A DNA stretch of 64,000 bases from Strigamia acuminata (GCA_949358305.1 OX442314.1:33537608-33601607), one strand, 5' to 3'; shown: positions 33,741-46,115, counted from the first letter of the stretch. Program-made: numbers and translations. Notes: a model not told the origin generated them from the sequence alone.

Positions 33741-34974
33741 GGTTACCACAGGTTGAAACGTCGTCGCTTCTGACTAACTATTTTCAATTTGAAATAAATG
33801 TGTCCTACATACAAAAACAAAGATATAGTGAGACAACGTTTAATGATCATATGCATGGGAAGTTTATTGTCTACGATGTAGAATTCTTCAATTAAAAAAA
33901 CATATAGTTTACTTATAAAAAAAAAATTCTTATAAGATAAAGTTCAAACCAGATCATTATTTTACACGCTACCGGTATAATTGGATGGTTTAACAGTCTG
34001 GATGCAGGCAGCCATTGAAATGTGTGTTTGCAAAAACGTTTGGCTGGCTGGTTGTACTCGCATCAATTAATAATAGAGGTCTAAAAATGCCTGTGGGGTA
34101 ACATAAACCTAGATGTGGCTGTTAGTGCCATAGGAGGAGAGTATTGTTAAAAAATATTATTTTTTTCCTCTTATAAATACATTTACAAAATAATCTGAAT
34201 CCAAAGGATAGAAGCGGCGAGATACGTTATTTCCTTCTTCATCTCACCAAAAGCCAACGCCAAAAGCACAGGGCAACTCGCTAGTCGCTCTGCAGTGTCC
34301 GACAGAGAATGAAAACACACTCGGCGTCCTGCACAAATGTATTTTCATTCTCCTCCCCGCCGTGTTGCACAACTTTTCGAAAATCCATGCAAGTTGTAAA
34401 ATGTAGAAGAACATGTGCACAAACTCAGCAATGGGAGCAATTGGGAAAATTTCCAAATCTGACAAAATCTGGCAGGCAATTTAGGAGAAAAATACTTTCG
34501 ATAGACGCATTGGTGCGATAGATGTTTAGTTTCTAGCAGTTTGGTGCACTTGCTTAATGCTTGATCCCGATGTCACCAACCCAGAAGCATTCTGATAAAT
34601 GCAAGTCTGGTAAATTTAAGCGTTGAAGATGTGGCAATGTTGCGGGACATGCGGGAGTATGTTGACATGATCGAACTACTGAAGTCGATCAATTTGCTGG
34701 AAGGAAGATAAATCTAAATTCACAATACAGGAGATCTACTAATGAAAAATAAATAAGTCTCAACACACGCACATTAATACATTTGGCATCAGATGTACCG
34801 GTATTATTGCAATACACTCGATGAACCACTATACGTATACATTGAGATTATAAATATCAGATAGATGTATCATATTCTCAAGTAATGACACTACAATAAA
34901 ACAAAACTACTTGTACATCTCTTAATCAACAATTGTCATAAAAAAAATGTTCACGCTTTGATGAACTGGGTCAC

Positions 34975-35290
34975 CAATGCACAAAATACAAAATAGTCGT
35001 ACGGTACTATGAATAAATAGTAATCAATAATGCTCAACTTATGGGCTAGTGTTGTTATGAAGAAGCACTGAGTCATAAAAGTTCTACCAGCGGTCCTAAC
35101 AAACTCTAACACCCAACAACTTTGTTATGGGGTCGTGGTCGATAATTTCGAATCTGTTGGCAATGAGACGCTAAAGTTGATTTCGAACATTGTTGGAAGA
35201 ATAGAATAAAACTGTCATCTACAGTATGTATACTAACATTATTGCAGGAGTCCTGACATGCAATTGTAAGCTGGGATTTTATGAACGTAG
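34975..35290 (-). mobile_element. Degraded copia reverse-transcriptase fragment
   Basis: Nearly parallel to 40,310-40,625 on the same strand, where the frames are clearer (a TDDSFIL stretch and FLGVEFV). Frames here are broken by indels. Old relic. Confidence 0.5.
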
Positions 35291-35848
35291 TTGTACACCT
35301 TGTTCAAGGTTATAAAATTTGCCCCCAGAGACAGTCTTCCCGACGAATAGCAGTATTATGCAACGTAGAAATTCCCAAATTGTGATTACATAGGAATCCA
35401 GCAAGTTTGTTCGGTAATACTGCCAGATCCAATCTTTTCCACGGTGGCAGTGCTAATTTCGAGTAGATTTTTTTAAGCATTCCGGTAAATTAGTTATTTC
35501 GTAAACGTAATGGTGGATGGTGATGAATTTCAGAAGTGACACACGGGTTTAAGTATGTGAAATTTATCAAAAAATAGCACATTTCGACTGAAATTGGTTG
35601 TTCACAAGTACTACATTAATGCGTATGGACCTTAACACGTCCCGGTTGTTGATCTTTTCGGAGGTGTCGTGGAACTGTTTCGTCGGTGGGTCTACACCAT
35701 ACAGTGGATGGAGAAGGGAAGAACACGTCATACACAAGTTACAGGTTTGAAGGGTCCAAAAGTGCACTCGCATCGGGAAGAACGGGCAGAACAGGGAAAG
35801 CAACTTGATGTACAACGGCTAATGAGGACATGTTTGCATCAACTGGTC

Positions 35849-35978
35849 TTTGTGAGATGCCCAAATCGACACGACGTTGTATCGTATAAAATGTGGTCTT
35901 GATCCGTTGTTTCTTTGTGAGATGCTCAAATCGACACGACGTTGTATCGTATAAAATGTGGTCTTGATTCGTTGTTTT
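35849..35978. repeat. 65-bp tandem duplication
   Basis: Two units starting TTTGTGAGATGC at 35849 and 35914 differ at two or three bases; each ends in GTCTTGAT(C/T)CGTTGTT. Confidence 0.9.
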
Positions 35979-36263
35979 TGGTTGGGGTTGCCGGACTTCC
36001 TGTTCGAGATACGGTCTCGGATGACCGGGTTCCACAGGTTTTAGCGTTGTATCTCTATCACAATTGGTTGTGGTCTATCGTCCAGAGGATTGTGAAGAAC
36101 GTTCACAAATACAAACTCAGCACTGGGAACAATTGGGAAAATGTCCAAATCTGACGAAATCCGTGTCATACAGGACATACAGGAGATCTAATTTACTAAT
36201 AAAAAATAAGTCAACATACGCACATTTGGCATCAGATATACCGGTATTATTGCAATACACTCG

Positions 36264-37321
36264 AGTCCTACCTTTCAGATCGCACATTTCACATTGCCTC
36301 CGACCCCCAGACCACTGAATTTCCAATTTCCCGTGGTGTCGTACAAGGTACTGTCTTAGGTCCTTTGTTGTATAACGCGATCACTGTACCCATTTTGTCT
36401 CTGCCCTTAGAATCAAAGGCACGCTCCTACGTAGATGATAATTTCCTTACCCAAACTACTGAGTCTAACTTAACTACCCCTGCCCAGACCCTTTTCGCCG
36501 CTGACTTGTCTAGTTTGTCCGACTGGTACACCGCCCACGACATGAGTTTGAACAAGGAGAAGACCGGTTTTATCACCTTTAGTCGACCCCCCCGGGCGGT
36601 GACCCCCTACCCTGTTGATACTGTCACAGTTTTAGGCTTGATCCTTGACCCTCACCTCACCTTCGCCCCTCACATCCGCCACATTAACAGGTTTCTCTCC
36701 CGCACAGCGTACATTGTGAAACATCTGAGAAGTGTATTATCTCGCACAGAGATGATATCCTATATCCGCTCAAAGGTGCATCCCACCATATTGTATGCCT
36801 CCCAATTTTGGAACTCCTCCCCAAACCGTTTCAAACACCAACTTACGACTGCGTATAACCGGGTACTCCGTGTCGCCTTCAAATTTCCTGACAAGACCCA
36901 CGTAACTCCGTTCTACAACACGCTGAACATCTTGACGCTGGACAACTTACTGCTTCTGAATGACTTATCATCACTGGCGGACGTCATCCGGAACCCAGAT
37001 CATCCTGCACGAACCGTAGTGGATTATTACCATTATGATTTGGACACCCGTACCACCAGACGTCACAAATTTGAAATCACTGCCGATATTTCCACCTATC
37101 TTAGGAAGACCTACCCCTATCGGTGTACGTCACTCTGGAACGATCTTCCATATGATGTCAGATCCTCAGTCCTTGACTGTTCTGCGTCCCGTTGTCGTTA
37201 CCATTGCAAGCACATGCGTAAACGACTGTACAATCATGTTTTAAAAGTTCAAAAGACTGTTTAATTTTTCCTCTGTATTTACTCCATTGGAGTGTTTGAA
37301 ATAAATAAATAAATAAATAAA
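36264..37321 (+). mobile_element. 5'-truncated LINE (non-LTR retrotransposon)
   Basis: An open frame from about 36266 to the TAA at 37262-37264 encodes the C-terminal half of a Jockey/CR1-like reverse transcriptase: SRGVVQGTVLGPLLYN, the catalytic SYVDDN, a DWYTAHDMSLNKEKTGFI motif and a Cys/His-containing end. The tail is a run of AATAAATAAATAAATAAATAA. The 5' end lies inside the RT domain, as is usual for LINE insertions. Related sequence at 34.8 and 41.64 kb shows the empty site (CACTCGATGAACCACTGT); the insertion replaced ATGA or so at the junction. The unbroken frame indicates fair youth, but the copy cannot move. Confidence 0.87.
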
Positions 37322-38767
37322 CCACTGTATTAGTAAATACATTGACATTATAAATGTCAAAACGATGTATTCTAAAGTAAAGACACTACAATAAAACAAA
37401 ATTACATCTCTTAATCAACAATTGTTATAAAAATATGTTCACACCTTGATGAACTGGGCCACCAATGTGCATTGGACCCTCTGAACGAATCAACTCGCGA
37501 CATACAAATATACAAATATACACAAAAAAAAAACAAATTTAATAAACCTAACTCATGGGTTCTTTGCTGACACTTTGCCAAAACTCTGTCTTCTTTCCTA
37601 ATCTCCTTCAAAACCAATTTCAAAGTGTATTGACCACATGTATTTCACTGTGTGATTTCACTTTGAAGAGACTGCCATTGGGTTTGTACACTGCATTCAT
37701 GTCGTCACAGACCTCCCAGTACCAGCTCCCCACCGGAGATGCTTCTTGTACATTCATACATAGGTTATATCTCGAATTCTCGATCACAATTGGTTCTGGC
37801 AACTAACATCTATGGGGGATTCTCTAATGAAAAATAAATTATTACGACCCCACTAACCGGTATCATTGCAATACACTATGCAGTATATCGATGAACACTG
37901 CACCAAATATAAGCCTTTCATCTTAAAATTATCCAAACACTGTTGCAATAAGATAACACACTATAAATGTTGTAATATACACAGGAAGGACTCACTTAAC
38001 ATAAAATGTCACCCACATGTTACCCACAGGTAAGGTGAAAACCGTGGTCAGTATACTTAAACACCACAGCCCATGTTTAAAATGGTGTATAAGAATAGCT
38101 ACGAAATGGCCAGTATTCTAGACGCCGTGAAATTAGCAAAGTGTAAAAGGAAAGGGTATTTACTTTGGCGGGAATTTCTCTAAACAAGTATAGGGCGGAC
38201 ACATCCAGATGTAGGCAACAAAACTGATCTACCGCCTTCACTGCCATTCTGGCTCCCAGTGGAACTTAACCATTCAAAAAGCCTTTACGCAATCAATCAG
38301 TAATCAAATTGTACCAAGTTGTATGCTTTACAAGGTAAGAGCACAATTTCTTTGTACAATCTGTGAAGATTCTGCTTAACAATATTGCTGATAAACAAAG
38401 TGTATTACTGACTGAATAAAGCAAGACAAATACTTGACAAGAGTTCAAAACCCATCATCATTTATTGGGGGATAGATATATTCACAACTGTGAATATTCT
38501 GACCTATATCATTTAAACTACTAAATACATGAATAAAAGGGTCGGGGCTTTGCCAGCGTCGAAATGCGCCAGCTTCTCGTGCTGTAGCGTCAGTCTATTA
38601 TTATTTTTATTATTATTTTCAATAATATTTTGCCAGCTTCGGATGTTGCCAGCGTCTATTGTTGCCAGCGTCAATAGGTTTAAGCGCATATTAAATTAAA
38701 TATTAAAAAAAATAATAAGTAAAAAAAAAATATAATAATAATATAATAAATTTATTGGATTATAAAA
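37322..38767. repeat. Repeat fragments, no gene
   Basis: 37,322-37,480 continues the repeat interrupted by the LINE. The remainder is AT-rich, with a short series of TTGCCAGCGTC motifs near 38,555-38,680 and A/T runs to 38,767. No coding region recognised. Confidence 0.5.
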
Positions 38768-39076
38768 TTAAAACATTTTATGCAAGCTTAAAATAGCCTG
38801 CCTGCATGTTAGACAATAAGGCTCGACCTTATCCCTAATGAAATTGTCAAGACAGGCGGAGCAGAAGCTGTGTCCACATGGCACCAAGAAAATGTTTTTC
38901 CTATTGGATGTGCAAATGGAACACTTGTTAGCTTCACAATCAGACTCTTCTGCATCTGCACCTTTCACAACTACTCTCAAATTGAATCGGTGCTGTACGT
39001 GTTCCGCTGTTTGTTCTTTCCACGCATTTCGTGCGTTAAAAGCGTCAACAACGGATGGTCACCTCACTGGTCTCGG
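38768..39076 (-). CDS. RING-finger protein fragment
   Basis: A minus-strand frame ending at 38768 is open back to about 39,066. It holds a C3HC4 RING: CSIC, then PCGHSFCSAC, then CLTC, ending ten residues before the stop. RING domains recruit E2 enzymes for ubiquitin transfer. No ATG suits the upstream part (VVDAFNARNAWKEQ...), so this is either a last exon with an acceptor near 39,066 or a fragment. Flanking DNA is repeat-rich, so it may have been carried by a mobile element or be a retropseudogene. Confidence 0.55.
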
Positions 39077-40309
39077 GAGGCTCTGGCAGAGGCTTGATGT
39101 TAACGGCCTGGGTCAGGCTCAAAACTGGGTTTGAAAAGTGCACTAGTATTGGTTTGAGGTTGAAGCGTCGTCGTCTCTAACTAAGGGCAGAGGCTGTAGA
39201 TTTCTCGATGTTTGGTCTAGGTCGTCGAGCGCACAAACTCAAACGCGGCAAAGGTATCGCAACATCTTACACAATTGATAAAATAATATGGTTTCTAATT
39301 AAGTGCCACAAGCACGAATTCAATTCTTATCTCAATAAAATGGGAGAGTAAACATTCTGTCCCAATTGTGTGGCTTGGCGCAAAAAAAAAGTCATTACAA
39401 TCAAACCAAGTGGTGACCTTTGGATATTAAATTAAATGATAATCCAATTCGTTTATTCACTTGTTGGAAATACAAACATTGTGTGGACTGAAAAGTGGTG
39501 CATACATTGGTTTTTGACATTTTCTGGTTGACATTAATCAAGACTGCATCCAGTTGACTGAATATACAGAATTCGTGTTTGGAATTGTTTTTGGTTTTGT
39601 AATATATCCAAAGTTGTTGCTTTCCAACACATGACGTCTAGGTCCGACAAGTGAGTGCCTGGGCGGCTTCTGAGAAGATTTCTCGGGTCAAATCTGCAGC
39701 AGATTCTGCAGCATTTCGACTAGACCAGAGGCGTTAAAACGTATTAACTATTTTCAAGGTGAAATAAATGTGCCCTACGTACAAAAACCAAAATAGTTAG
39801 TCAACGTTCAATGATACGCATGGGAAGTGTATTGTTTTCAATGTAGAATTTTATCACACATGTTATAAAAAAAAAATTCTTAAAAGATAAAGTTTAAACC
39901 AGATAATTATTTCACATGCTAAACAGAGTGGTTTAATGAATGCAAGCAAAGCAGCCATTAAAATGCGATTGCAAAAACTTTTGCGTGGTTGTGCACACAT
40001 CAATTAACAATAGGAGTCTAAAAATGCCTGTGGAGGGGTAACATAGATGTAGCGGTTAGTGCGATAGAAGAAGAGTATTTTTATCCAAGTAATACTAATG
40101 AAAAACGAGTCTCAAAACACGTACATTTGGTATCAGGTATTATTGCATCGTATTATTGTATTATTGCAATACACTAGATGAACCACTGCATTAGTAAATA
40201 CATTGAGATTAAAACTATAAACAGATGTATTCTAAAGTAATGACACTACAATAAAACAAAGCTACTAAATCTCTTAATCAACAATTGTCATAAAAAACAT
40301 GTTCATGCC
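39077..40309. repeat. Mosaic repeats related to 45.1, 48.3 and 33.8 kb
   Basis: 39,160-39,480 (GAAGCGTCGTCG..., CACAAGCACGAATT) resembles 48,290-48,520 and 45,060-45,280. 39,735-40,100 resembles 33,770-34,140. No gene. Confidence 0.6.
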
Positions 40310-40854
40310 TTGATGAACTGGGCCACCAATGCACGAAATACAAAATAGTTGTACGGTACCATGAACGAATAGTAATCAACAATGCTCAACTTTTGGTTTA
40401 GTATTGATGTGAAGGAGCGCTGACTTGTGAGTCATAAAAGTTCTACCAGCAGTCCTAACAAACTCAACTCCCAAAAACTTTGTTATGGGCCGAGGTCCAC
40501 AATTTCGAATCTGTTGGCAATGAGACGCAAAAGTTGATTTCGAACATTGTTGGAAGAATAGAATAAAACTGTCATCTGTGTATACTAACATTATTGCATA
40601 GGTCCTGATACGCAATTGCAAGCTGGGATTTTATGAAATCCAAGATTGCATAATGTCTGTTGCAATTTTTGGTTCCACAGGCGCCTGACTGATGTAGTCC
40701 GTAAAGTGAGTTGGTGAAAACGCAATGATGTGGCACCAGCAGGTATCCGCATATACATCTGACGTTCCAGTTCACCGTACAGACACGCGTATTTTACGTC
40801 TAATAAATTAAAAGGAGAGAAAACGCTATCATAAAATGTCGAAAAGCTTAACAA
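40310..40854 (-). mobile_element. Copia reverse-transcriptase relic
   Basis: In minus-strand order: LLDVKYACLYGELERQMYMRI, then LTLRTTSV..LWNQ, then VYTDDSF (catalytic YxDD-like position) and FLGVEFV. These follow the Ty1/copia RT order. Frames are interrupted and it is incomplete at both ends. Confidence 0.7.
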
Positions 40855-41235
40855 AGGAGGAAATAATAATAATAAATAATAATAAATTGAAAAACTAAAA
40901 GGAGAGGAAACGCTAAGAAATTAAAAGCCTAAAAGGAGAAGAAACGCGAAGAAATTAAAAGCTTAAAAGGATAGGAAACGCGAATAAATACAAAGCCTAA
41001 AAGGAGAGGAAACGCTATAATAAAAAGTCTAGCATAAAATGAGAAAGAACGCGAATAAATTAAAAGCATAAAATGAGAAAGAACACGAATAAATTGAAAT
41101 ACTAAAAGGAGAGGAAACGCTAAGAAATTAAAAGCCTAAAAGGAGAAGAAACGCTAAGAAATTAAAAGCTTAAATGAAGAAGAAACGCTAATAAATTAAA
41201 AGGAAAATTGAAAAGAATAAAGACGAATAAAATAG
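40855..41235. repeat. Minisatellite, about 36-40-bp unit
   Basis: About ten copies of a unit such as CCTAAAAGGAGAGGAAACGC followed by TAAGAAATTAAAAG, varied by small indels. Purine-rich on the plus strand. Confidence 0.85.
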
Positions 41236-41357
41236 AAGCATAAAACAAAGAATAATGAACTAAATTAGGATTAAACTCACCAAAATTCAACGTCCTCTCT
41301 CTGGCAAGGCGAAATTACTACTGGCCAAAACCGAAAGACAAAATAAACATGGTAAAA

Positions 41358-41430
41358 AATTCGAATATAACGCCATCGTGTTGTATTCGAATACAACACG
41401 ATGTTGTTATATTCGTGTTATATTCGAATT
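41358..41430. repeat. Nested palindrome with a perfect 30-bp core
   Basis: 41374-41403 equals its own reverse complement over 30 bases (15-bp arms meeting at TTCGAA). It is enclosed by 14-bp inverted arms 41358-41371 and 41417-41430 (AATTCGAATATAAC and complement). Strong cruciform potential. Not part of the solo LTR that starts at 41746. Confidence 0.92.
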
Positions 41431-41745
41431 CTTGCTTTACGCAACCAATTTAAATGGGGTGCGCTACTGATTTGTGCGCATAATGGTCTAACCCCGTGTA
41501 ATGCTGGCTCCGTTGATGTTATTTACACAAAGTCCTAGGAACTAGAAAAAATAAAGATAAAAAAAAATAAAAAAATAAAAATAATAAGTCACAATACACG
41601 CACATTTGGCATCAGATATACCAGTATTATTGCAATACACTCGATGAACCACTGTATTAGTAAATGCATTGAGATTATAAATATAACATTGATGTATTCT
41701 AAAGAAATGACACTACAATAAAACTACTAAATCTCTTAATCAACA

Positions 41746-43342
41746 TGTGACGATTCTACTTTTAGGCTATTTTATTAGCCAGTTAAGAGAGAGATATCGG
41801 TTTAAACAAGACGTTGTTAAGACTAACAACAACCTAACCGAGATAAGCTATGGAATTTCGTGTGTCATAAATAACTAATCGAGCAGAAATAACTTACAGT
41901 TTTGTGTGACATAAACATATTTATTACTGAGTAATAACAATAGATAAGGGTTCTGGGCGCGTGTAAACGGGCGGCATCAACTGGTTGAGGATCCGGGCGA
42001 AGCCAGAGGGATACGGCTGACTTGCGGCATCGTCACAAATAACGCTACGGAGACGTATTGGGTCTGCAGCTCGATTATCTAATAATGTGAAGAGTCCTTC
42101 GCGTGGATAGGAATATTCGGTAGAATATTCCATGTTCCAGAAAATAAAAGTAAAGTGATTAGTGAAATGTAACAAATGAATTGTTATATTGTTATTAATT
42201 GGGCGGGGACAGTGACGACAGTCGACAGGACCGTCGCGGGAGTTGTTGAGGCTCCATCCGCCAGCATGCCTTACGACAACAAGATCTCGTGATCAGGCGC
42301 CGAGTATTTGTTTGTGCACGACAAGTCGCTGTCGGTGGTACCAACCACCGGGTAAACATTCCTATGGAAATTGCCAAGACAGGATTACCAATACCCGAGT
42401 AGTTGTTTAACGTAATATCTTCACGGATAATACTCACGAGCTACCAACCCGGCGTAGTGTGCCTGTAAATAGACCATTCACCGACCACTAGAGTACGGAA
42501 GGACCTATGTTAAGCAATTTACCATGAGAAGACATTTGTCTGTGTTTGTTTCGTGCTCGGGTGGGACCTCCCGCACACATACTCTTGGCAGAGCATCTGA
42601 CCCATGACCGAGGAATCGCTCAGATAGATGCGACTATCACCGATCATATAATTTGACATTTATTTAACGGGTTAGTCAATCCCGTGCATGGACGACACAC
42701 TATGCCACCGTACGAACTTTAACTGTCCCGTAGAACAGCAAGCTAACGTTACGGGACCATTTCATGTTGTTAACATGTCTATTACCGGAGTTAGCCTTCC
42801 CGAAATAGCCCTTCAACAGCAATAACAAAATAGTATTAATACTAATTGTGGAGAGCTGAGGTGGCCTGATGTGTCGATAGAGAAAGTGAGATCAAACGAT
42901 AACAACAATTCAACTACAGACAATATAGACATATTCAGAATCAAGCCAGGGGGGGTCACTGGGTGGAAAACCAGAGCTTATATAGTTCTTGAGAACTATG
43001 ATATTGGCGACAGCCAATCAGGTGCATGAATCGGTGGATTCGTGGGTCACTAGTCCGGACCTAAAAGAGACAGGGGGTTCGGACCTAATATGGAATTGGG
43101 TCAAGAAGGGTCCGATTGGTCCCCCTCGAAAGGTAAGTAAACGTTGATATTGATTCGATAGAATCAATATCGTCAAGTAAGTTATACTTAATTTATATTG
43201 AATAAAATAGTTATATTTTACTCGCCGTGTCAAAGTAATGATTCATCACAACCTTTAGTTTTCTCGAGTTTGAATTACGCACGTTCATTAAACAGCGCCA
43301 TCTATTGTGAACATTGATAAATACGGATTTATAATCATCACA
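41746..43342. mobile_element. Solo LTR, 1597 bp
   Basis: The element begins TGTGACGATT and ends AATCATCACA (5-bp terminal inverted repeat TGTGA/TCACA) and is flanked by the 4-bp duplication AACA (41742-41745, 43343-43346). The empty site is visible in the paralogous repeat at 40.27 kb (AATCAACAATTGTC). No internal domain follows, so it is a solo LTR left by recombination, probably Ty3/gypsy from the 4-bp duplication. A hairpin (GATATTGATTC arms) lies at 43145-43170. Orientation is unknown; minus-strand frames inside are not credible. Confidence 0.78.
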
Positions 43343-43371
43343 AACAATTGTAATAAAAACATGTTCACGCC

Positions 43372-43776
43372 TTAATGAACTGGGCAATTAACAGCTGGTC
43401 TGGCGTTGTTCCTTCTTGCCACACATTGCAGTATATCCTTCTCGAGGATTCTATTACGCCTTCCATAATCACGTAAAATTAGAATAACAACTGGAATAAA
43501 TGGAAAGAAATGAAATGCGACAAGCCCCGAAACAATAGAAATTAGCGCGCGCAGCAACGGCTTGTTGTGCGCGCAAATGGCGAGAACGAAGTTCTCGTTG
43601 TCTTCTTCACTCCGGTACTCGCCGTACGATGGCGATGGTGGGAGCTCTGGACACGTCAACGGCAGTCCCTGTGCTGAATCAATATGTAAATTGGCAGTGG
43701 AAAGGTTAATCAGCCATAAGTCATCATCTATGAGTTGACCTTGAAGTGTCCAGTTGAGTAAAAGAAATAATTCCAT
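43372..43776 (-). CDS. Hypothetical small membrane protein
   Basis: 134 codons from ATG 43776 to the stop at 43372. Pro-rich segment TCPELPPSPSYGEY, then a hydrophobic stretch suited to a membrane segment (about 79-103, ISIVSGLVAFHFFPFIPVVILI), then a basic tail. A second copy at 45746-46115 keeps much of this but has lost the ATG (AAG) and changed frame. No family recognised. The last codons may enter the neighbouring repeat, since host-repeat homology changes at about 43,384. It could be a fragment of a mobile element gene. Confidence 0.35.
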   Translation of the reverse strand: MELFLLLNWTLQGQLIDDDLWLINLSTANLHIDSAQGLPLTCPELPPSPSYGEYRSEEDNENFVLAICAHNKPLLRALISIVSGLVAFHFFPFIPVVILILRDYGRRNRILEKDILQCVARRNNARPAVNCPVH

Positions 43777-43893
43777 ATAATATAATAAACTAAACTAAAG
43801 TTTTATCCTGGGACCGTTCTTCTATAACCAAACAGGAAACGCACATCCTAAATCCTGTACCAGATGGTTAGATGCAGTTTTTATGGTCTCTTC

Positions 43894-43925
43894 TAGAGGT
43901 ACCAAGTCAAAGCTTGGTACCTCTA
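43894..43925. repeat. Inverted repeat, 13-bp arms
   Basis: TAGAGGTACCAAG (43894-43906) and its complement (43913-43925) around a 6-base loop; a third, partial GGTACC follows at 43,929. Confidence 0.9.
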
Positions 43926-44740
43926 TCGGTACCAGGTCTATAAATATAAATTTGTTTACTTTATCTCGTTTTCCATACCGGTATTCCCGTGTAAACTTCT
44001 AAGGAAGAAGAAATATTAATCACTTTTTCATTTTACTCTATTTTTCATTTTACTTCATTTAGCACAAAAATAGTTTATATTTACCACAAAATTTCACCGA
44101 TTGCACACAATAACACGTCCAAGACTGAATAGAAGAATGATTAGAATGATTAGAAATCTTTTTGAAGGTTAAGATATAACACGTTTGACATAATGCACGT
44201 CTGTGCACCTGAGTCCATTATCGCTATAAACTCCACGTCAAACCCATTCTATCTTCACTATGCTGCATTGCGATCCACCGGTCATCAAATATCCGACAAA
44301 GAGTTTAGGCTCTTTCGAAGCCATCAATTCAGGGGGCGACAACATCACAAAATTTGATAAGCTCGTCATAATTGGAGGTGGAACTGTTTGGCTCAGTTAT
44401 TAGTGGTAGTTTCACTGAATCACTTGCTTCACTAGACACTTCCGCTGCTGGACTTATTTCGGCGCCGGGTCCACGACAGAGAAAGAAAAACACTCTTCGT
44501 CCTGCATAAATATATTTTAATTCTCCTCCCCGCTGTGTTTCACAACTTTTTGAAAATCCACAAAAGTTGTAAAATGTAGAAGAACATGCGCACTAACACA
44601 AACTTTTAAATGGGAACAATTGAGAAAATTTCTTAATCTGACAAAATCTGTGTCATACAGGACATACAGGAGATCTACTAATGAAAAATAAGTCTCTACA
44701 CACGCAGATTTGGCATCAGGTATACCAGTAGTAAATGCAT
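43926..44740. other. Repeat-related spacer
   Basis: 44,455-44,660 repeats 34,300-34,480. Nothing else recognised. Confidence 0.45.
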
Positions 44741-44744
44741 TAAA

Positions 44745-45115
44745 CATTGTTGGAAGAATAGAAGAATGCGTAGTTCCTGACACGCAATTGCCAGCTGGGA
44801 TTTTATGAAATCCCAGATTGCATAATGTTTGATGCAATCTTTGGTTCCACAGGCGCCCGACTGATGTAGTCCGCAAAGTGTTTTGGTTAGGCCAGGTATC
44901 CGCATATACTGTACATCTGATGACGTTCCAGCTCGCCGTAGAGATATGCGCATTTTACGTCTAAATGTGTGTCCTTCCTACCCTTAAGTACGACAAGAAG
45001 GTAAAAGAAGAAACGTAACAACACGAAGTTTACCACGGGACTGAAAACCACATCATGGTGGAGTGCACAAACACAAACCCGGCAAAAGCACGGCAACGTC
45101 TAAAACAATTGATAA
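44745..45115 (-). mobile_element. Copia reverse-transcriptase relic
   Basis: Minus-strand pieces VFSPVVNFVLLRFFFYLLVV, DVKCAYLYGELE and LRTTSVGRLWNQ match the copia RT order seen at 40.3-40.85 and 62.25-62.79 kb. Broken frames. Confidence 0.65.
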
Positions 45116-45745
45116 AACGAATGATATGGTTGTGACAAGCCACAATTCTTATCTGAATAAAATAGAGTAAACATTCTGTTCCAATTGTCCTTGGCGCAAG
45201 GATGAAAAAGGTCTTCACAATAAAACTAAGTGGTGAACTTTGAATATTAAATTAAATGATAATCCAATTCGTTTATTCACTTGTTGCACACATCAATTAA
45301 TAATAGAGGTCTGAAAATGCCTGTGGAGGAGTGCACAAATATATTTTTATTTTTCTTCCCACCCTGTTCCACAACTCTTCGGAAATCCACGTAAGTTTTA
45401 AAATGTAGACGAACATGTGCACAAATACAAAGTCAGCACTGGGAACAATTGGGAAAACGTCCAATTCTGACAAAATCCGTGTCGTACAGGACATACAGGA
45501 GATCTACTGATGAAAAATAAGTCAACATACGCACATTGTACACAATCTGCACTAATTCCAACACTAATCTCATCTTCGTTGACATTCGCCGTTTTCTCGG
45601 CGTTGTTGGATGCCAAGACATCATAAGCCTCAGTCAAATGTTGCAAATTAAATAGCTGAAGATTTTTAAAAAATAATTGCTGCGATCCGGGTCTTACAAT
45701 TACACAAAATACACTAAATGTAATTAAACGCAGGTTGAATGCCGT
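45116..45745. repeat. Mosaic repeat fragments
   Basis: 45,330-45,535 repeats parts of 34.2-34.75 and 36.1-36.2 kb. No gene. Confidence 0.5.
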
Positions 45746-46115
45746 TTATGACTTAAATCTGGCATGTGAAATGTCTAGGGGTTCAAATATTAAATGAATA
45801 TAAGGTAAGTAATATAAAATGCACAAAGGATTTATTCGGTTAAATACAATAAGAAGAATTACGGTTAAATAGAGCGGGATAAATGGAAAGAAATGAAATG
45901 CGACAAGCCGCGAAACAATAGAAATTAGCGCGCGCAGCAACGGCTTGTTGTGCGCGCAAATGGCGGGAACGAAGTTCTCGTCGTGGGTCTTCTTCACTTT
46001 GGTACTCACTGTACGATGGCGATGGTGGGAGCTCTGGACATGTCAACGGCAGTTCCTGTGCTGAATCAATATGTAAATTGGCAGTGGAAGGGTTAATCAG
46101 CACGTGGGTCGTCAT
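45746..46115 (-). pseudogene. Broken copy of the hypothetical membrane protein
   Basis: Homologous to 43500-43776 (STANLHIDSAQ, TCPELPPSPSY, CAHNKPLL). The homologous ATG is AAG here and an indel splits the frame into two overlapping ORFs. Confidence 0.55.

Larger units (their letters stand above)
33741..36263. repeat. Mosaic of interspersed repeat fragments
   Basis: 33,770-34,140 is repeated near 39,735-40,100 and 48,590-48,840; 34,200-34,480 recurs near 44,455-44,660 and 45,330-45,480; 34,730-34,990 recurs near 40,090-40,340 and 41,585-41,745. No intact gene. A degraded copia segment is listed separately. Confidence 0.65.

Noticed and set aside
37620-37802. Copia-like hinge ORF on the minus strand
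   Set aside because: Similarity too vague to name; reported only as repeat DNA.
41924-42437. Minus-strand ORFs of about 80 codons
   Set aside because: Inside the solo LTR and without similarity or splice support.
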